From: Cladosporium sp. IMV 00045
Lineage: Eukaryota > Ascomycota > Dothideomycetes > Cladosporiales > Cladosporiaceae
NCBI GenBank assembly: GCA_001931905.2
Contig: MSJI02000844.1
Coordinates: 34,073-98,072, forward strand
Direction: 5' to 3'
Length of the DNA stretch: 64,000 bases
The first letter of the stretch is position 1, and each line of letters starts with the position of its first letter. The notes beneath the pieces are model-generated. The model saw only the letters and a program-made list of their open reading frames with translations, was not told the origin of the DNA and made no database searches. The position numbers were made by a program, and so were the translations under genes. Positions 21,043 through 32,500 of the stretch are shown here, piece after piece.

Positions 21043-22540
21043 ATGGCCCAAGGAGCGCTTGCTGACGAAGGTACGTGTCTTGCCCCAGCACCTCTCTACG
21101 CGCATCAACGCTATCCGCACGCAGTCCGTCGGGTCAAGACGATGCGACTCAGCGGTGCACGTGAAAGACCGCAGCACCTAACAGAATGCTGACAAAATCT
21201 CTACTACAGCTCCTAAGAGGAAAGCTGAAGCCGACCTCAACGGTGACACCAACGGCCATGACGCGAAACGAATCAAGCCCTCCACCTCCCCCGAACCTGA
21301 GATCCCACCACCAGCGAACGAGGAAGACGAGAACAACGATGCGAATGGCACGAACGGCACGGATGGCGCATCAGAATATAAGCCCGTGATTCCTTTCCCA
21401 GAGAAACCAGCTGTACTGGAAGAGCGCAACGGCGACATTTCCTTCTGCGTCGTAAACAATGACGGCAAACCTCATTCCTCGATCATCCTCACCGGCCTGA
21501 AATGTATCTTCCAAAAACAACTGCCTAAGATGCCGAAAGACTATATTGCAAGACTGGTCTACGACAGAACACATCTGAGCATCGCAATCGTCAAGCGCCC
21601 GCCTGACGGAAGCTATGCTGAAAGCTCCGGTTTCCCTGGAGAGGTCGTAGGAGGAATTACGTATCGCCCGTTCAAAGGACGACAGTTCGCCGAGATTGTC
21701 TTCTGTGCTATTAGTAGTGATCAGCAGGTGAAGGGTTATGGTGCGCATTTGATGTGTCACCTTAAAGACTACGTCCGGGCGTCGAGCGATGTGATGCACT
21801 TCCTGACATATGCCGACAATTATGCCATTGGCTACTTTAAGAAGCAAGGATTCACGAAAGAGATCACTCTAGACAAGCCGAAGTGGATGGGATACATCAA
21901 GGACTACGAGGGTGGCACTATCATGCAATGCTCAATGCTGCCTAAGATTCGCTACCTGGAATCTGGTCGCTTGCTTCTCAAGCAAAAAGCGGCTGTGCAC
22001 GCGAAGATCAGCGCGAACAGCGCCAGCTACACGACTCATTATCCTCCTGCGCAATGGAAGAAGCTGAAACCTGGCGAGAAAATCCCGCCAATCGACCCAC
22101 TCAGTATCGAAGCGATCAAAGCGACTGGATGGAGTCCTGACATGGACGCACTCGCAAGGCAACCCCGCCGCAACCCATCACACAGTCTCTTCATGAGTCT
22201 ATTGAACGCCTTGCAAACATCATCTGCATCTTGGCCCTTCCTCACACCTGTCAACAAAGACGAGGTGCACGATTACTACGACGTGATCAAGGAGCCCATG
22301 GATTTGGGTACTATGGAGCAGAAGTTGGAGAAAGACCAGTACGAAGTGGTGGAGGATTTCGTCAAGGATGTGCTGCTTATTGTTAGGAACTGCAAGCGGT
22401 ACAACGCAGAGAACACACCCTATGCGAAAGCAGCGAACAAGCTTGAGAAGGAAATGTGGAAGCGAATCAAGGAGATTCCCGAGTGGAGTTATCTGGAGTC
22501 TGACAACTTCGAGACGACGAATAGGCAGGATGGAAAGTGA
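21043..22540 (+). CDS. GCN5: Histone acetyltransferase Gcn5
   Basis: Catalytic subunit of SAGA/ADA complexes, acetylating histone H3 tails. Exon 1 is 21,043-21,070 (MAQGALADE) and exon 2 is 21,210-22,540. The 139-nt intron is GTACGT..TACAG with a CTGAC branch. The protein is about 452 aa. A Lys-rich nuclear-type head ([12 protein letters not shown]) is followed by the GNAT domain, with catalytic Glu in [12 protein letters not shown] and the acetyl-CoA loop QVKGYGAH. The Gcn5-specific linker ([16 protein letters not shown]) comes next. A C-terminal bromodomain holds [12 protein letters not shown], the [15 protein letters not shown] motif and the acetyl-lysine-binding Asn in CKRYNAEN. The duplicated block starts 23 bp after its stop codon, so GCN5 itself is single copy here. 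Confidence 0.97.
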
Positions 22541-22882
22541 AGATGGCTTGTTGTTATGTCGGGCTTATTGTTGGGTCGACGAGTTTTAGTGATACCCCAG
22601 TATATTTTCATTCCGACGATGAGACATACTTCAAGAGCGCTTCCGTTATTTTCGTTATCGTTGCATTGAATGAGAGGATACCTCAGTTATCCCGCTCCCT
22701 CGTTTATAAAGTCAGCCAAGCCGTAGGCAGCAAAAGCCGACTTCATCTCAACGGCATCAAGTCCCGACGAGCTCCAATCCACATGAGCTAGCCCGTGAAC
22801 GTGCGAAAATGATTTATGTACGTCACGTCGATATTCCAATGTAATTGAAACCCAGAAACATCGCAAGTAACACTCCACCACA
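22541..22882. other. Spacer GCN5 to hypothetical gene; duplication edge
   Basis: Contains the left boundary of the duplication at 22,564. The 49 bp from there are identical to 36,590-36,638, then divergence starts. No coding capacity. Confidence 0.6.
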
Positions 22883-23728
22883 ATGTCCACGCCTCCCGCC
22901 CAATCAGGCGGCTTCCTCCTCTCGCCCGCCCCATCCTCAGTGACATCCACTCTCACCAACACGCACTCCGAACTCCCCCACCCCCGCTCCACGCCCCTAA
23001 AACCCGGCGGCAGCAAAGAGAGCGCTTTCATCCGCTACGTGGACGACCGCCTCCTGCAAATCCAGCGCCGCTTCGCCAAACGCGAGACCCCCTCCGTCAA
23101 CGGCGACGATGCCGAGAAAGACGCTGCGGCCATCTGGGACAGCGTGAAAGGCTATAAGAGCATGCGCGAGGCTTGCAAGGACGTCGAAGAGCTGGTGGGC
23201 GTGGTTTGGGTTAGTGGAACGCCTGGCTTGCAGGTTCCGTATCTTATCAGTTTGGCGCTGCTTTTGACGACGATCGTTGCTGGCATGCCGGCGAATCCGA
23301 AGCAGTTGTTTCGCGTTCTGGCGAAGTTGGATCATGCGTTCGCGAGTTTGCTGCAGGAGAAGGATGTGGAGAGTGGGGAGAGGTTGCCGGGGTTTGAGAA
23401 TCGGAGGGGGGTCAGTGGGACGGAGAAGGTGAGGATTAGGAGTCTGGTGGAGAGAACGAGAAGGAGTGTGATTGAGAGTTTGAAGTCGGGAGAGATGGAG
23501 GAGACGTCTGAGGAGGAGAAGGAGGAAAGTGAGGATAAGATGGATACGGATGATGGGGATGACCTTGAAGGTGAGCTGATTTTGGAGGGTGATGGACCGT
23601 ATGCTCCGGACCAAGAGGAGGAGTCTTGGGAGATGCAGATTGCCAGGGTATATGACCGTACTATGGTTGAGCTTGGAGACAGTCTGGACACACCCAACAT
23701 TGGCATTATTACCGAAGGTCGTGGATAA
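22883..23728 (+). CDS. Conserved hypothetical protein (copy A)
   Basis: Single-exon protein of 281 aa. The N-terminus is Ser/Pro-rich and disordered (to about residue 45). A helical conserved-looking core follows (AFIRYVDDRLLQIQRRF, an IWDSVKGYKSMREACKDVEELVGVVW stretch, and the hydrophobic IPYL-type helix YLISLALLLTTIVAGMP before FRVLAKLDHAFASLL). The C-terminal part is acidic (SEEEKEESEDKMDTDDGDD) and ends with ARVYDRTMVELGD. I do not recognise the family; the acidic tail and helical repeats suggest a nuclear or complex-bound protein, but that is inference. The copy at 36,898-37,737 is about 97% identical in protein and differs mainly by a two-residue indel in the acidic run, which suggests purifying selection on both. 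Confidence 0.75.
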   Translation: MSTPPAQSGGFLLSPAPSSVTSTLTNTHSELPHPRSTPLKPGGSKESAFIRYVDDRLLQIQRRFAKRETPSVNGDDAEKDAAAIWDSVKGYKSMREACKDVEELVGVVWVSGTPGLQVPYLISLALLLTTIVAGMPANPKQLFRVLAKLDHAFASLLQEKDVESGERLPGFENRRGVSGTEKVRIRSLVERTRRSVIESLKSGEMEETSEEEKEESEDKMDTDDGDDLEGELILEGDGPYAPDQEEESWEMQIARVYDRTMVELGDSLDTPNIGIITEGRG

Positions 23729-24348
23729 GCAAGAGGCAGATCGCAGCGTGCCGTGCAGCAGGCGAGACTCTGAGGAAGGATTGATCCTTTGTCTGTCATC
23801 GAGGGCTTTACTCTGTGGAATCATCTCAACAGTATTGCCGCCACGATTGGGTGGCACACCAACACGGGCAAATCTGAACAGCACCGAGGGGAAGCGAAAT
23901 AGCGAGGCCGCGTTTCTTGAGGTATGTCTCGAGAAGCCATACAGATCCGAAGACTCAGGATATCCTCTCTTCGCCTTTGCCCAGGGACAACTTTACTGGA
24001 CGGAGAGAACCCTGTTCAAAGCTGCCAAACGCAATAGCGGATGCAAACACCGGGTCGACGACCAGCATCGACGTACGCTGACTGCAAAACATGATGGGGG
24101 ATGCAGACTCTTGACCCACTCGAACCTTATTGAGCGAGTCTGTGCTAGCATTAGACAGAGCACTTTCGTCCATCTTCAGTAATTCGATCAGTGTTACGAC
24201 TCGAAGCTGGCCGTGATCTCCTACGGCAGGCGGCTAGGTTTGTTCAGAAAATTGCACGGTTATGAGTTATTCAGGACTCGAATTCAAGCTCAATAGATTT
24301 TCCTACATGTAGAACAGTGTCGTGCGGGATCCTATGGGACTAAGGCGA
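23729..24348. other. Convergent spacer with conserved open fragment
   Basis: Between the 3' ends of the hypothetical gene and the NACHT gene. Around 23,880-24,060 one frame reads ..LEVCLEKPYRSED.., which is also present in copy B but there lies in a different frame from its upstream context. It may be a decayed gene fragment or a long conserved 3' UTR. Confidence 0.4.
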
Positions 24349-26609
24349 CTATCTCGCAAACAACAGCAGGCCAGTGCATCTGAGTAACGACAAACATCCA
24401 ATTAAAATTACTCGAATGACATTGAGTCTGGGTCCAGGAATCAGTCTCGCAGCGATGGAAACCCCAGATGAGCATATCGCCAAGCAAAAGTTCCATGTCA
24501 ATAGAATTGTGACTTTGGACATGTTCATCGAGATCGGCAGAGGGGTGAACATGCCGATAGCACCGCTGACAGCAAGCGGCCAGACCCATAGCAGTATGAG
24601 TCCATAGTAGAGAAACGTCCCTCGTCCCAACCTCAGGCAAGCTTTCCGTTTGAGTGCTAACGAAGATGTCTTGAGGTGCGTGCCCATGTAAAGATTTCCA
24701 TATTCAGCAAGTGACGGAGCTGCCGAAGACATTTGAGTGCCCAACACGACAGGTATAACAAAGCTTCCAAGTAGCCCAATGGTAATGGAGAGGAGATTGA
24801 GAGCCAGCCATGTGGCGATGCTCATGTTGTGCCACGAGCCAGGTCTTCCGGCCGATCTCTTGATGTTGGCAGTGAGGAGGGAGATATACAGATAAGCTAT
24901 TGACGGCCATCTCTTCACTTGTCAGTAATGCCGTAGTGGCGCGTACTGAGGCTCAGAAGTCAACTCACTCAAGAAGAAAGGCGGACATGTGCGGAAGTGC
25001 ACACAGCACCTCGTTTGGGGCCAAAGCAAGCAGGCAAGCGCTTGCAATGGTCTCGCTTGATTTGGGAAACAAAATCTGTCGCCGCTCTCGAAGAAAGTAA
25101 CAGGCAGACTGATGGGTATAGATGAGGGTGTAATCGTCGTCGAAGAATTCATCCGGTATTGCCTTGGTTTTGCCCACCCAAGTGCGCCATAATTCAGCAT
25201 AGTTGTTCGACATAGGGGGTCGTGTGAGTACGGTATCTTTGCCGTTGAGTCGAATGTGGTTACGATAAGGGCGTGGCGTACTGTCTTGAAACGATGTCAG
25301 GAACCCTGCGCATGATGACACGATCTCTTCCTCGGTGATTTCTCCTTCTTGTGAATGATATCTTGAGCGCGCAAGACCCTCGCACAATGCCCGTGTTGTG
25401 AGCAAATGTAGCGAGCATGACAGCCACATCAGAATCAATTGGGCGGCGCGAGACCGTAATAGATCCGAGCCACCCGTAGCTCTCTCCCAAGCCTCATCAT
25501 AGTGAGCTTCCAAAGTCAGAGGAAGAGTCGTCAAATCATGGGCGATGTCTTCGATCCTAGTGCATGTCACGATGCGGTCGAGGTAGACGGACGCGAGTAG
25601 AAACCTAGAGATTGACAATCAGAAAAGCACCTCGTACATCATGAAACACTTACGTATTGTTGGCCATTCCAGTGATCTTAGACACGATCTCTTCTTCGAT
25701 ACAGGCAAACGCATCTGATTGCTCAACGCTTCCGGAGGCCAATGTCGCTTCTAGGAGTCTGGCGCGGATCAAAGTCGCCGTATCCGTCTCCGAGGCGCTG
25801 ACGACGATACTCAATGAGTCTACTAGATCCACACCAATCTCTGGAAGATCGCGACTAGTGACTAGTAGCTTGAGAGATATATTAGGCAGACCGCGTAGTA
25901 TGCGTAACAGCTTCTGCCGACATGGGGTTTCCAATTCGTCAAGTGCATCGAGGATGATGTAAGCAGGTCTCCCAGAATCAAGTCTCTCGTGTAGCCAATC
26001 CGAAAGCTGTCCAAGCGTCGGCCTCTTTGTCCAGAATCGCGACTGGGATTCATACGAGGCTTGTATGTAGGGAGGTATACTGAAGCCACTCTCGTCACGC
26101 TGACACAGCTGAGCAATAATGGAGCCGAGTATGTTCTTTGCGGTTTGGATCTTCCGTTCTGGGTAGCGACAGTACACTACGGCAGAACAACCTCTGTATG
26201 ACCTTGCGGTCTGGATATGGTTCAGAATTTGTGCAGCTAAAACGGTCTTGCCGGCGCCGATGGTGCCTCGACACCACAAAACACGTGGCCTGAGACCTTC
26301 AAGTGCATCACTCCACGAAACGAAACGAGCGTCTTCAAAAAACCAGCCAAGAGTACCCTCCAAGTACTTCTGACAAGCCTGGCTATGGCTTTCTGACGGG
26401 TTCAACGTAGTAAGCCAGTCGAGTACGCTTCTCTCGCGTGAATCGGTGTCGTGATAGTTGTAGACATCGCCGAGGTGAACGCGCGCGTGGTCGCGGATGT
26501 CGTTGTGGTTGTAAGAGTGACCACGCATGGACTCTTGCGATTCAGCGTAGACGGGGTTGGGAATGCGCGAAGGCCCAGCTATCGGTTGCAACTCTAGATC
26601 GTCGTGCAA
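24349..26609 (-). CDS. NACHT/STAND NTPase with C-terminal membrane domain (copy A)
   Basis: NLR-like P-loop NTPase of about 717 aa. Exons (minus) are 25,654-26,609, 24,969-25,604 and 24,349-24,910; the first intron is 49 nt and the second about 58 nt. A short N-terminal region with a VYNYHDTDSRERSVLDWLTTL linker leads into the NACHT domain: Walker A GTIGAGKT (residues 115-122), Walker B YIILDALDEL (217-226) and the KLLVTSRDLPE sensor. Helical winged-helix-like sequence follows. In place of ankyrin or WD40 repeats, the C-terminus is a roughly 187-residue domain with about four transmembrane segments. Fungal STAND proteins act in non-self recognition and programmed cell death, so an immune-type role is inference. 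The first codon of the open frame is TTG; the first ATG is at 26,526-26,528 unless an upstream exon exists. Confidence 0.8.
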
Positions 26610-27129
26610 GTTGTATGCATCTTGCGAGATGGATCGTTCCTCCCGGGGCAGACAAACTCTGCCTTCGAGGTGCTACTTGAGCAACTCGTTCGTTGAGGCT
26701 GAAAGGTGAGCCAACTGGGCTTCGCCAACCAAGCCCCCAACATCCAGATTTCTATTGGTCGTCACTTGCATGGATTGGAGCGGCATACTGCAAGTAGGCG
26801 CCCTGTGCCAGGAAGTAAGAGCGCACGAACATCAGGCGTGATTCTGATTCTGTGATGCCTGAGGATGTCATTAGCCATGCTTCTAGTGGCGTCGATCAGC
26901 GCGGAAGATCCACATTGCATCGTTAGTTCCACCTGCTCCATGGGGTTTGGCACCTTGTCTTGCGCTGTTCTATGCGTAATTGATTTTCACAGTGGTTGCT
27001 ATTGGCTGAGGGTTGGCAGAGATGCTCGCATGTGGGTGACGGGAAATAGTTTATAGCCCTGGGTGCCGTTCGAGGCAACATAATCTCTAACTCCGTATTC
27101 AGTATTTTCCACGCATCACCAGTATACTT
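26610..27129. other. Divergent spacer NACHT / HHE genes (copy A)
   Basis: Should hold the promoters of both flanking genes, which point away from each other. It is mostly alignable with copy B (39,925-40,453). No other element was seen. Confidence 0.5.
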
Positions 27130-27791
27130 ATGCCGATACCAACCATGGGCGAAACCATTTCCGACGCGATCGCGGCCGACCACGCTTCTTTTGACGAATA
27201 TGCGGACTACATCAAGACGGCTTCGGACGACGCAGAGAAAGTCAGATGGCGGAACCAACTTACCTGGACGATCGCAAGACACGCTCTGAGCGAGGAGCTC
27301 ACGCTTTATCCTGCCATGGAGAAACATCTGGGCGAGGAAGGCGTGAAGTTGTCAAAAACGGACAAAGAGCAACATCAAGGTGTAAGTGTATACATCATCC
27401 TATGTCCGAGATTCTGTGTTAAACCCAATTTCAGGTCAAGAACACCCTCTATGAGTTGCAAGACATGACGCCGATTGACTCCAGATTCGCGCCTTTGCTT
27501 GACACCCTTCTCGACAATCTCCACCATCACATCGAACACGAGAAGGAAGAGGACATGCCTCGACTCGAGGGCCTGCTGTCTCGTGAGGAGAGCGAGGCGC
27601 TTGCTCGAAGCTTCCAGAGAACCAAGAATATTGTTCCCACACGAAGCCATCCTGCAGCGCCAACAGAGTTCTACGCGGAGTCCCTGGCCGGTCTCATGGC
27701 GATGCCTATCGACAAGCTGCAGGACTGGTTGAGAGATTATCCAGATGAAGAGGACATTGAGAATGCCAAAGCTAGGACTGGAAACGAGTAG
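27130..27791 (+). CDS. Hemerythrin-like HHE cation-binding protein (copy A)
   Basis: Two exons (27,130-27,381 and 27,435-27,791) with a 53-nt intron (GTAAGT..TTTCAG). The ATG at 27,145 (MGETISDAIAADH) is the likely start: the ATG five codons upstream is ATT in copy B. From it the product is 197 aa. The hemerythrin/HHE four-helix pattern is visible: His in AADHASFDEY, the ARHALSEELTLYPAMEKH segment with His and Glu ligands, DKEQHQGVKNTLYELQ across the splice site, and LHHHIEHEKEEDMPRLE. Family members bind a di-iron centre and serve in oxygen, nitric-oxide or iron handling; the specific role of this fungal type is not known. Confidence 0.87.
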
Positions 27792-28094
27792 AGAACCGAT
27801 GCCTTAGATGAATGATGATTGAAGCGTTTCCCGACGACTCGAATCGCAGATGTTTGGGTAAAAGTCGACGAAGGAACGGCGGTATGAAACGTGGCCGTTC
27901 GAAAATTGAGATTCCGCATCTTTTTTGAACATATGTTGCCGCCAGACGTGATAGGCAGACCGATAGTGTCATCGGTAGAAAGATATAGGTTGTCTGGTCC
28001 TGGCCATGCTCTCTGGGATCACCGTGGTGCCTATACGATAGACCGTGAGGAAGTGCTTCGTGATTAAAGGCTCGCATGATGTGCCATATCGAGC
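27792..28094. other. Convergent spacer HHE / UTP11 (copy A)
   Basis: Only 303 bp between two stop codons. It holds both 3' UTRs; no gene is seen. Confidence 0.5.
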
Positions 28095-28931
28095 TCATCT
28101 TACGCGCTGGCGGACCTTGTATTTCGTGCCATTCTTGTTCACTCCGCCGGCTTTGCCGTTCATCTGGACCCTTTGATCTTCCAGCTCTTGAAGCGCAGTC
28201 GCAAGATCTTCCGCACGATCTTTGAGGCCTTCAAGCTTGTTTTGTCTTGACTCCATGAAATGTCTCTTCCGCTTTGCGGCTGCCCTTTCTGCCTTTTCCT
28301 CCTTGGTCAAAGGCTTTTTGGGCTTGGCTTCTTCTTTTTCCTCACTCGCGTCCGACATTTCAGCGTCCATGCCGTCAAGGCCATCCAGGTCGCCCAGTCC
28401 GTCCAGACCATCGAAGCCATCAAAGTCGTCCAGATCGTTGAATTCACCCATATCCTCATCCGGGACGTCCAATTCTGCGCCTTCGTCGTCGAACATGATC
28501 TTTCTCTTTCCACCAGTAGCATCCACTTTTACGCCATTTTGCGCTGCCACAACCTCCTGTTCCAGCCTTGCGATCTCCTTCTTCGTGCTCTGCAATACTG
28601 TTCTCAGGTATGCCACATCCTGAGTCTTCATCAACTTGACAACATCCATGCTCAAGCTCTTTCCGCCACCACCGCTGTTGTCTGCGCCTCTTTTCGCAAC
28701 CTTGACACCGCCCTTCGTCGAGCTGTTCATCATCCCAAAGTAGAATTCATCCTCGTTCCTATCGGCCGCCTTGGCCTTGAGCGCATTCAATTTGCGCTTT
28801 TTCTGGTTGTGGTCTTTTGCTCGCAGAGAATAATCCTTGCGCTTCTCGAGCAGTCCCCATTTCTGGCGTTCGAGCGGCTGCGCGCGCTCTTTGTGGTTAC
28901 GCCGTTGGACGGCATTTCGCATGGAAGACAT
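28095..28931 (-). CDS. UTP11: U3 snoRNP protein Utp11 (copy A)
   Basis: Component of the small-subunit processome for 18S rRNA maturation in the nucleolus. Single exon, 278 aa. The strongly conserved head MSSMRNAVQRRNHKERAQPL with LEKRKDYSLRAKDHNQKK identifies the family, followed by EDEFYFGMMNSSTKGG and the MKTQDVAYLRTVLQSTKKEI coiled segment. The middle is an acidic Asp/Gly repeat (DDFDGFDGLDGLGDLDGLDG), then a Lys-rich nucleolar-type stretch and the C-terminal end KYKVRQRVR. Copy B (41,384-42,220) has the same length and differs at about nine residues. Confidence 0.95.
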   Translation of the reverse strand: MSSMRNAVQRRNHKERAQPLERQKWGLLEKRKDYSLRAKDHNQKKRKLNALKAKAADRNEDEFYFGMMNSSTKGGVKVAKRGADNSGGGGKSLSMDVVKLMKTQDVAYLRTVLQSTKKEIARLEQEVVAAQNGVKVDATGGKRKIMFDDEGAELDVPDEDMGEFNDLDDFDGFDGLDGLGDLDGLDGMDAEMSDASEEKEEAKPKKPLTKEEKAERAAAKRKRHFMESRQNKLEGLKDRAEDLATALQELEDQRVQMNGKAGGVNKNGTKYKVRQRVR

Positions 28932-29516
28932 GGGCTTGACGTCTTCTGTGTGTGTGTTGGGAAAGAGTGATATTGAAATGTTCTGTATGTGAATTGCGAA
29001 AGTCTGAAAGGGAAATTCTTAGAGAAGCCGAGGCGAGCGGGCTGGTGCGGTTGGCCGAAAGTCGGCCGAAATTAACGCAACTGCACATACTTGACCTTCG
29101 CAACAGGACAGCCGTAAGTACTATCTACCTGTGTATTCTTCCTCCAACTGTTCACGTTGATTCATATTGACCCATGTTGCTCATTTGGGCGTACTTCAAC
29201 AGTCTCAAATCTTGCGAACATTTTTGGTCGATGTGTATTTGATCCGTTGAAGAAGATGAAATGGACTCCGGTGTTCCCTGAGTGCCACGATCAAAGTAGA
29301 GACAGAGTTCAAGGAAGCGAATGAACAAAGGCAGAATGACATTCAATCGATACTGTGACCAGGAATTAGAGATGCATTCCGATTTTCTGCTATGCTACAA
29401 ACCCAAACGCCGAATGGCAGCCAGCCGAACTGGTACGCCAGTAAGATGAAACTCACGGTAATGGTAGAGACAGGATCGTTGTCAACGACAACACAAGAAA
29501 TAGAGATCCTCAACAA
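28932..29516. other. Spacer UTP11 promoter / Argonaute 3' end (copy A)
   Basis: Holds the promoter of UTP11 and the 3' flank of the Argonaute gene, both on the minus strand. Open frames here are short and unsupported. Confidence 0.5.
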
Positions 29517-32500
29517 TCACATCCAAAACATGGTGCCATCAAGGTCCTTATGCCACGGATTTGCAGCTGCACCATCCGCCAGATCACGTCCCCCACCACG
29601 ATAGAACACCTTCTCGCACTCTCTCCAAAAAGCGTCAGGTCTGTCTTCCTGCATCTTCGCATATTTTGGGCGCTGCTCTTGGCAAAGATCCTGGAAGGGC
29701 TTCAGATAGAGCCTGCCGCGCTCACACAGTCTATCGGCGTAGTACGCCGGAGGCACGTAGCTGACGGAGCAATTGCATCTGGCGTACGTGAAGCAGAGGT
29801 GGAAAGTGAGATCTTGAATCTCTTGTGCTGAGAAATCCATGCCGTTTTCAAGAACAATGTAGTGAGCTGGCTTTGCCGTGCCATTGTAGCCTGGGACGTT
29901 GTGTGAGAGCAGGTAGAAGTCGAAATAGTAGGGTGAGGTGATGGTGTGGTCAACGATAGTTCCTGGAATGCAGTTGCCGCTTTTTGTGACGTCCTCAATG
30001 ATCGGACTCTTGCCCTTGAGCTGCTGTTGGGTTTTGGGCGTCGGACTTGGGTAGATACGAGTGTGGTGGCGCTTCGTTACCACGATTGCCGTGATCTTTG
30101 GCATTACAGGTGCGGTACCATCCCAGTCGCCGTCAGATTCTTTGATCTTTTTCCACGCGGAGCGAATTGCGCTGACCTCTCGCTCACGGACTTCAGCGTA
30201 CTGACTCTCAGAGACACCGTCGCGGTAGAACAGGATCTCTTTCGGCATTCGGTCCTTGTTCTTCTTGAACCACTCACGGATAAGATCCAGAGCCATCTCC
30301 TCAATTTGCTGAATGATCTCCTGCCTGGGCGGATTGAGACGCATGTGGCCATTATAAAGGGAGAACTGATTGTCAACAGTTCCAACGACAGCGGCAATTG
30401 AGGGCGTGCCATTGATATCTCCAGCGCCAGGATGCGTCACATCCGCACCCATAATCACGACATCACGTTTGTTGAGTAGGTCTAGCTGGCCTGATTCAAT
30501 CGTGTGAGTGATATTTCCAAAGCGTAGGTTCAGCTTCATGGACAGGTTGCGGATGTAGTCCTTAATCTTGCGATGATCCAAACCTCTGTTGAGGATTCGC
30601 TGGGCCGCAGAGCTTGTATCCTCATCAAACTCCTCCAGGAGCGTTTTAGGTAGGAGCTTTTGTGTGCAGATGCAGAGCGATTTGACGCCACAAAGCTGAT
30701 CAGCGGCAATCTTGAAGTTGGTGTAGTTGCTTCGTCGAACACGGTCCGCTGATGGGAAGATGATGACTGCGATATCAAAACGCGCACAATCACGCAAGGC
30801 TTTGAGCTGTCTCTGTAGTTTTTCTGGGCTCCAGTCTCGGACGATCTCATATCGATGGCCTGAATCTCGCAACACCACTTTCTGCGCACCATAAGTCCCA
30901 TGATTTCTCATGAAAGCTTCAATGTAAACTTGAAGACAATCATGATCTCGCTCTGGCAGCCAGTCACCACAGAAGAACTGCACTGTCTTGATGGAGCCCG
31001 AAGAGCCAGTCTTGAATTTGGAGCCTGGAGGCATTTGCCAGGTGCCATCTCTCGGTGTGGGTGCACCTGGATTGTATAATATTCTCGGGCTCACGATTCT
31101 ACGTGCTGGAAGCTCCAGAAGTTTGGGGATGACAGTGATGTTCAAAGCTCTAAGCATGGGGAGTGAGGAGCCTTGTCTCAGACCCAAGCATCGCAGGCCT
31201 TCCGAAAGGATAGCCTTGTAGGTTTCCTCGGGTCTCTTCTTGGCGATTGAAATCATGGCCGCAGTGTCGTCTCCAGAGAGAGTGCCCTTGTATATCTGTC
31301 CAGCAATCACGTCCAACTGGCTGGCGAGATAGTACTTTTGCTTGCCTGCCTCTTTGCGGCCAACATTCGCTGCAGGCATGGTCTTGTCCTCTTCTGGGCA
31401 GCTGGCCGTGTACTTTCCCTTCAGATGTTTCCAGACGAGTTTGTTCGGATACCTTTCGTCCAGCTTGAAAGTCTGCTTGTGTGGAAACTTGCCAAATTCG
31501 CTCAAGGTTTTGACTCGACGGCCTTCCCAGTCGATTTCGTCTGGCTGTCCGTCTACCCCGGCGCGCTTGAAGTTGATACGAACACGCAATCCACCCAGGT
31601 GTTGCTCCAACTCCCTCTTGGCTCTATCGGGGATGCCCTCTGCGGCATTGTCCCAGCGTTGAAGATGCCTGAAATGCTGAAGGTAGTCCTGCAAGGGCTG
31701 CGCTTTGTAGAATGCGCTAGTGACGTTGTTCACGTTGAGCAGAACGTTACCCATGCCAGGTTTGATTGTGGAGTGATACCCACGTATTGCAACGAGGCCA
31801 ATGCTGTCGGTGTCCCTCACTTTTGTAGGATCCGGCTGAAGATCATTCCAACCGGGCCTGAAGTAGAAACGGTTATTACCAAGTTGGAATGTGATATCGT
31901 CAATGTTTGCATCGGCAACTGCCTTTGCGATGACGATATTCAGAGCCTCCTTGGCACCACGGTCCTCATAATGCTCATTTTCGCCTTTCGTGTAAGCTTT
32001 GAGACCGTCAAGATCGTGGCTGACATGAAAGGACAGCTCTAGACTCTTCACTGCAGGTGTTTCACGACTGCCGGCTTTGAAGTCATTGACGTCGATGAGG
32101 CGGAGAATGACCCCTGGGGTCTGGACTGTGTCTTTCAGAGGTGTAAGTGTGATGAGCTTCGTCTTGTAGTCCGTTGCAATCTGATTCCTGGCATTGTAGA
32201 GCTCTGGATCGATCTCAATCATGTCCAGAATCATCATCTTACACTTGGCGCGAGTAGCCTTGGCGGGAAGACCTTTGATGAGATACTCATACAACACCGT
32301 TCCCGCTGGAAGATCGACCTTGAAGTGGTTGGTGATAATTTTCAGGTCTTTGTGTGCTGGCACGATGGTAGTGCGCAGCTCATGATGATCAAATTCTTTG
32401 TCGGGATGAGCAAATCGCGATTTTTTGATTTGAGCTTGTTTCCCGGGGTTCAGGAAATTGGTCTCGATATGGGGTTCTGTTTCGATGCTGTTGGAGGTGT

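Noticed and set aside
22997..23884. 295-aa minus-strand frame opposite the conserved hypothetical gene
   Set aside because: Its copy B counterpart is not conserved as a protein, while the plus-strand protein is 97% identical between copies.
28260..28970. 236-aa plus-strand frame antisense to UTP11
   Set aside because: Not maintained at full length in copy B, where UTP11 itself is intact.
31338..32042. 234-aa plus-strand frame antisense to the Argonaute
   Set aside because: Antisense shadow; broken and shifted in copy B, with no independent start context.
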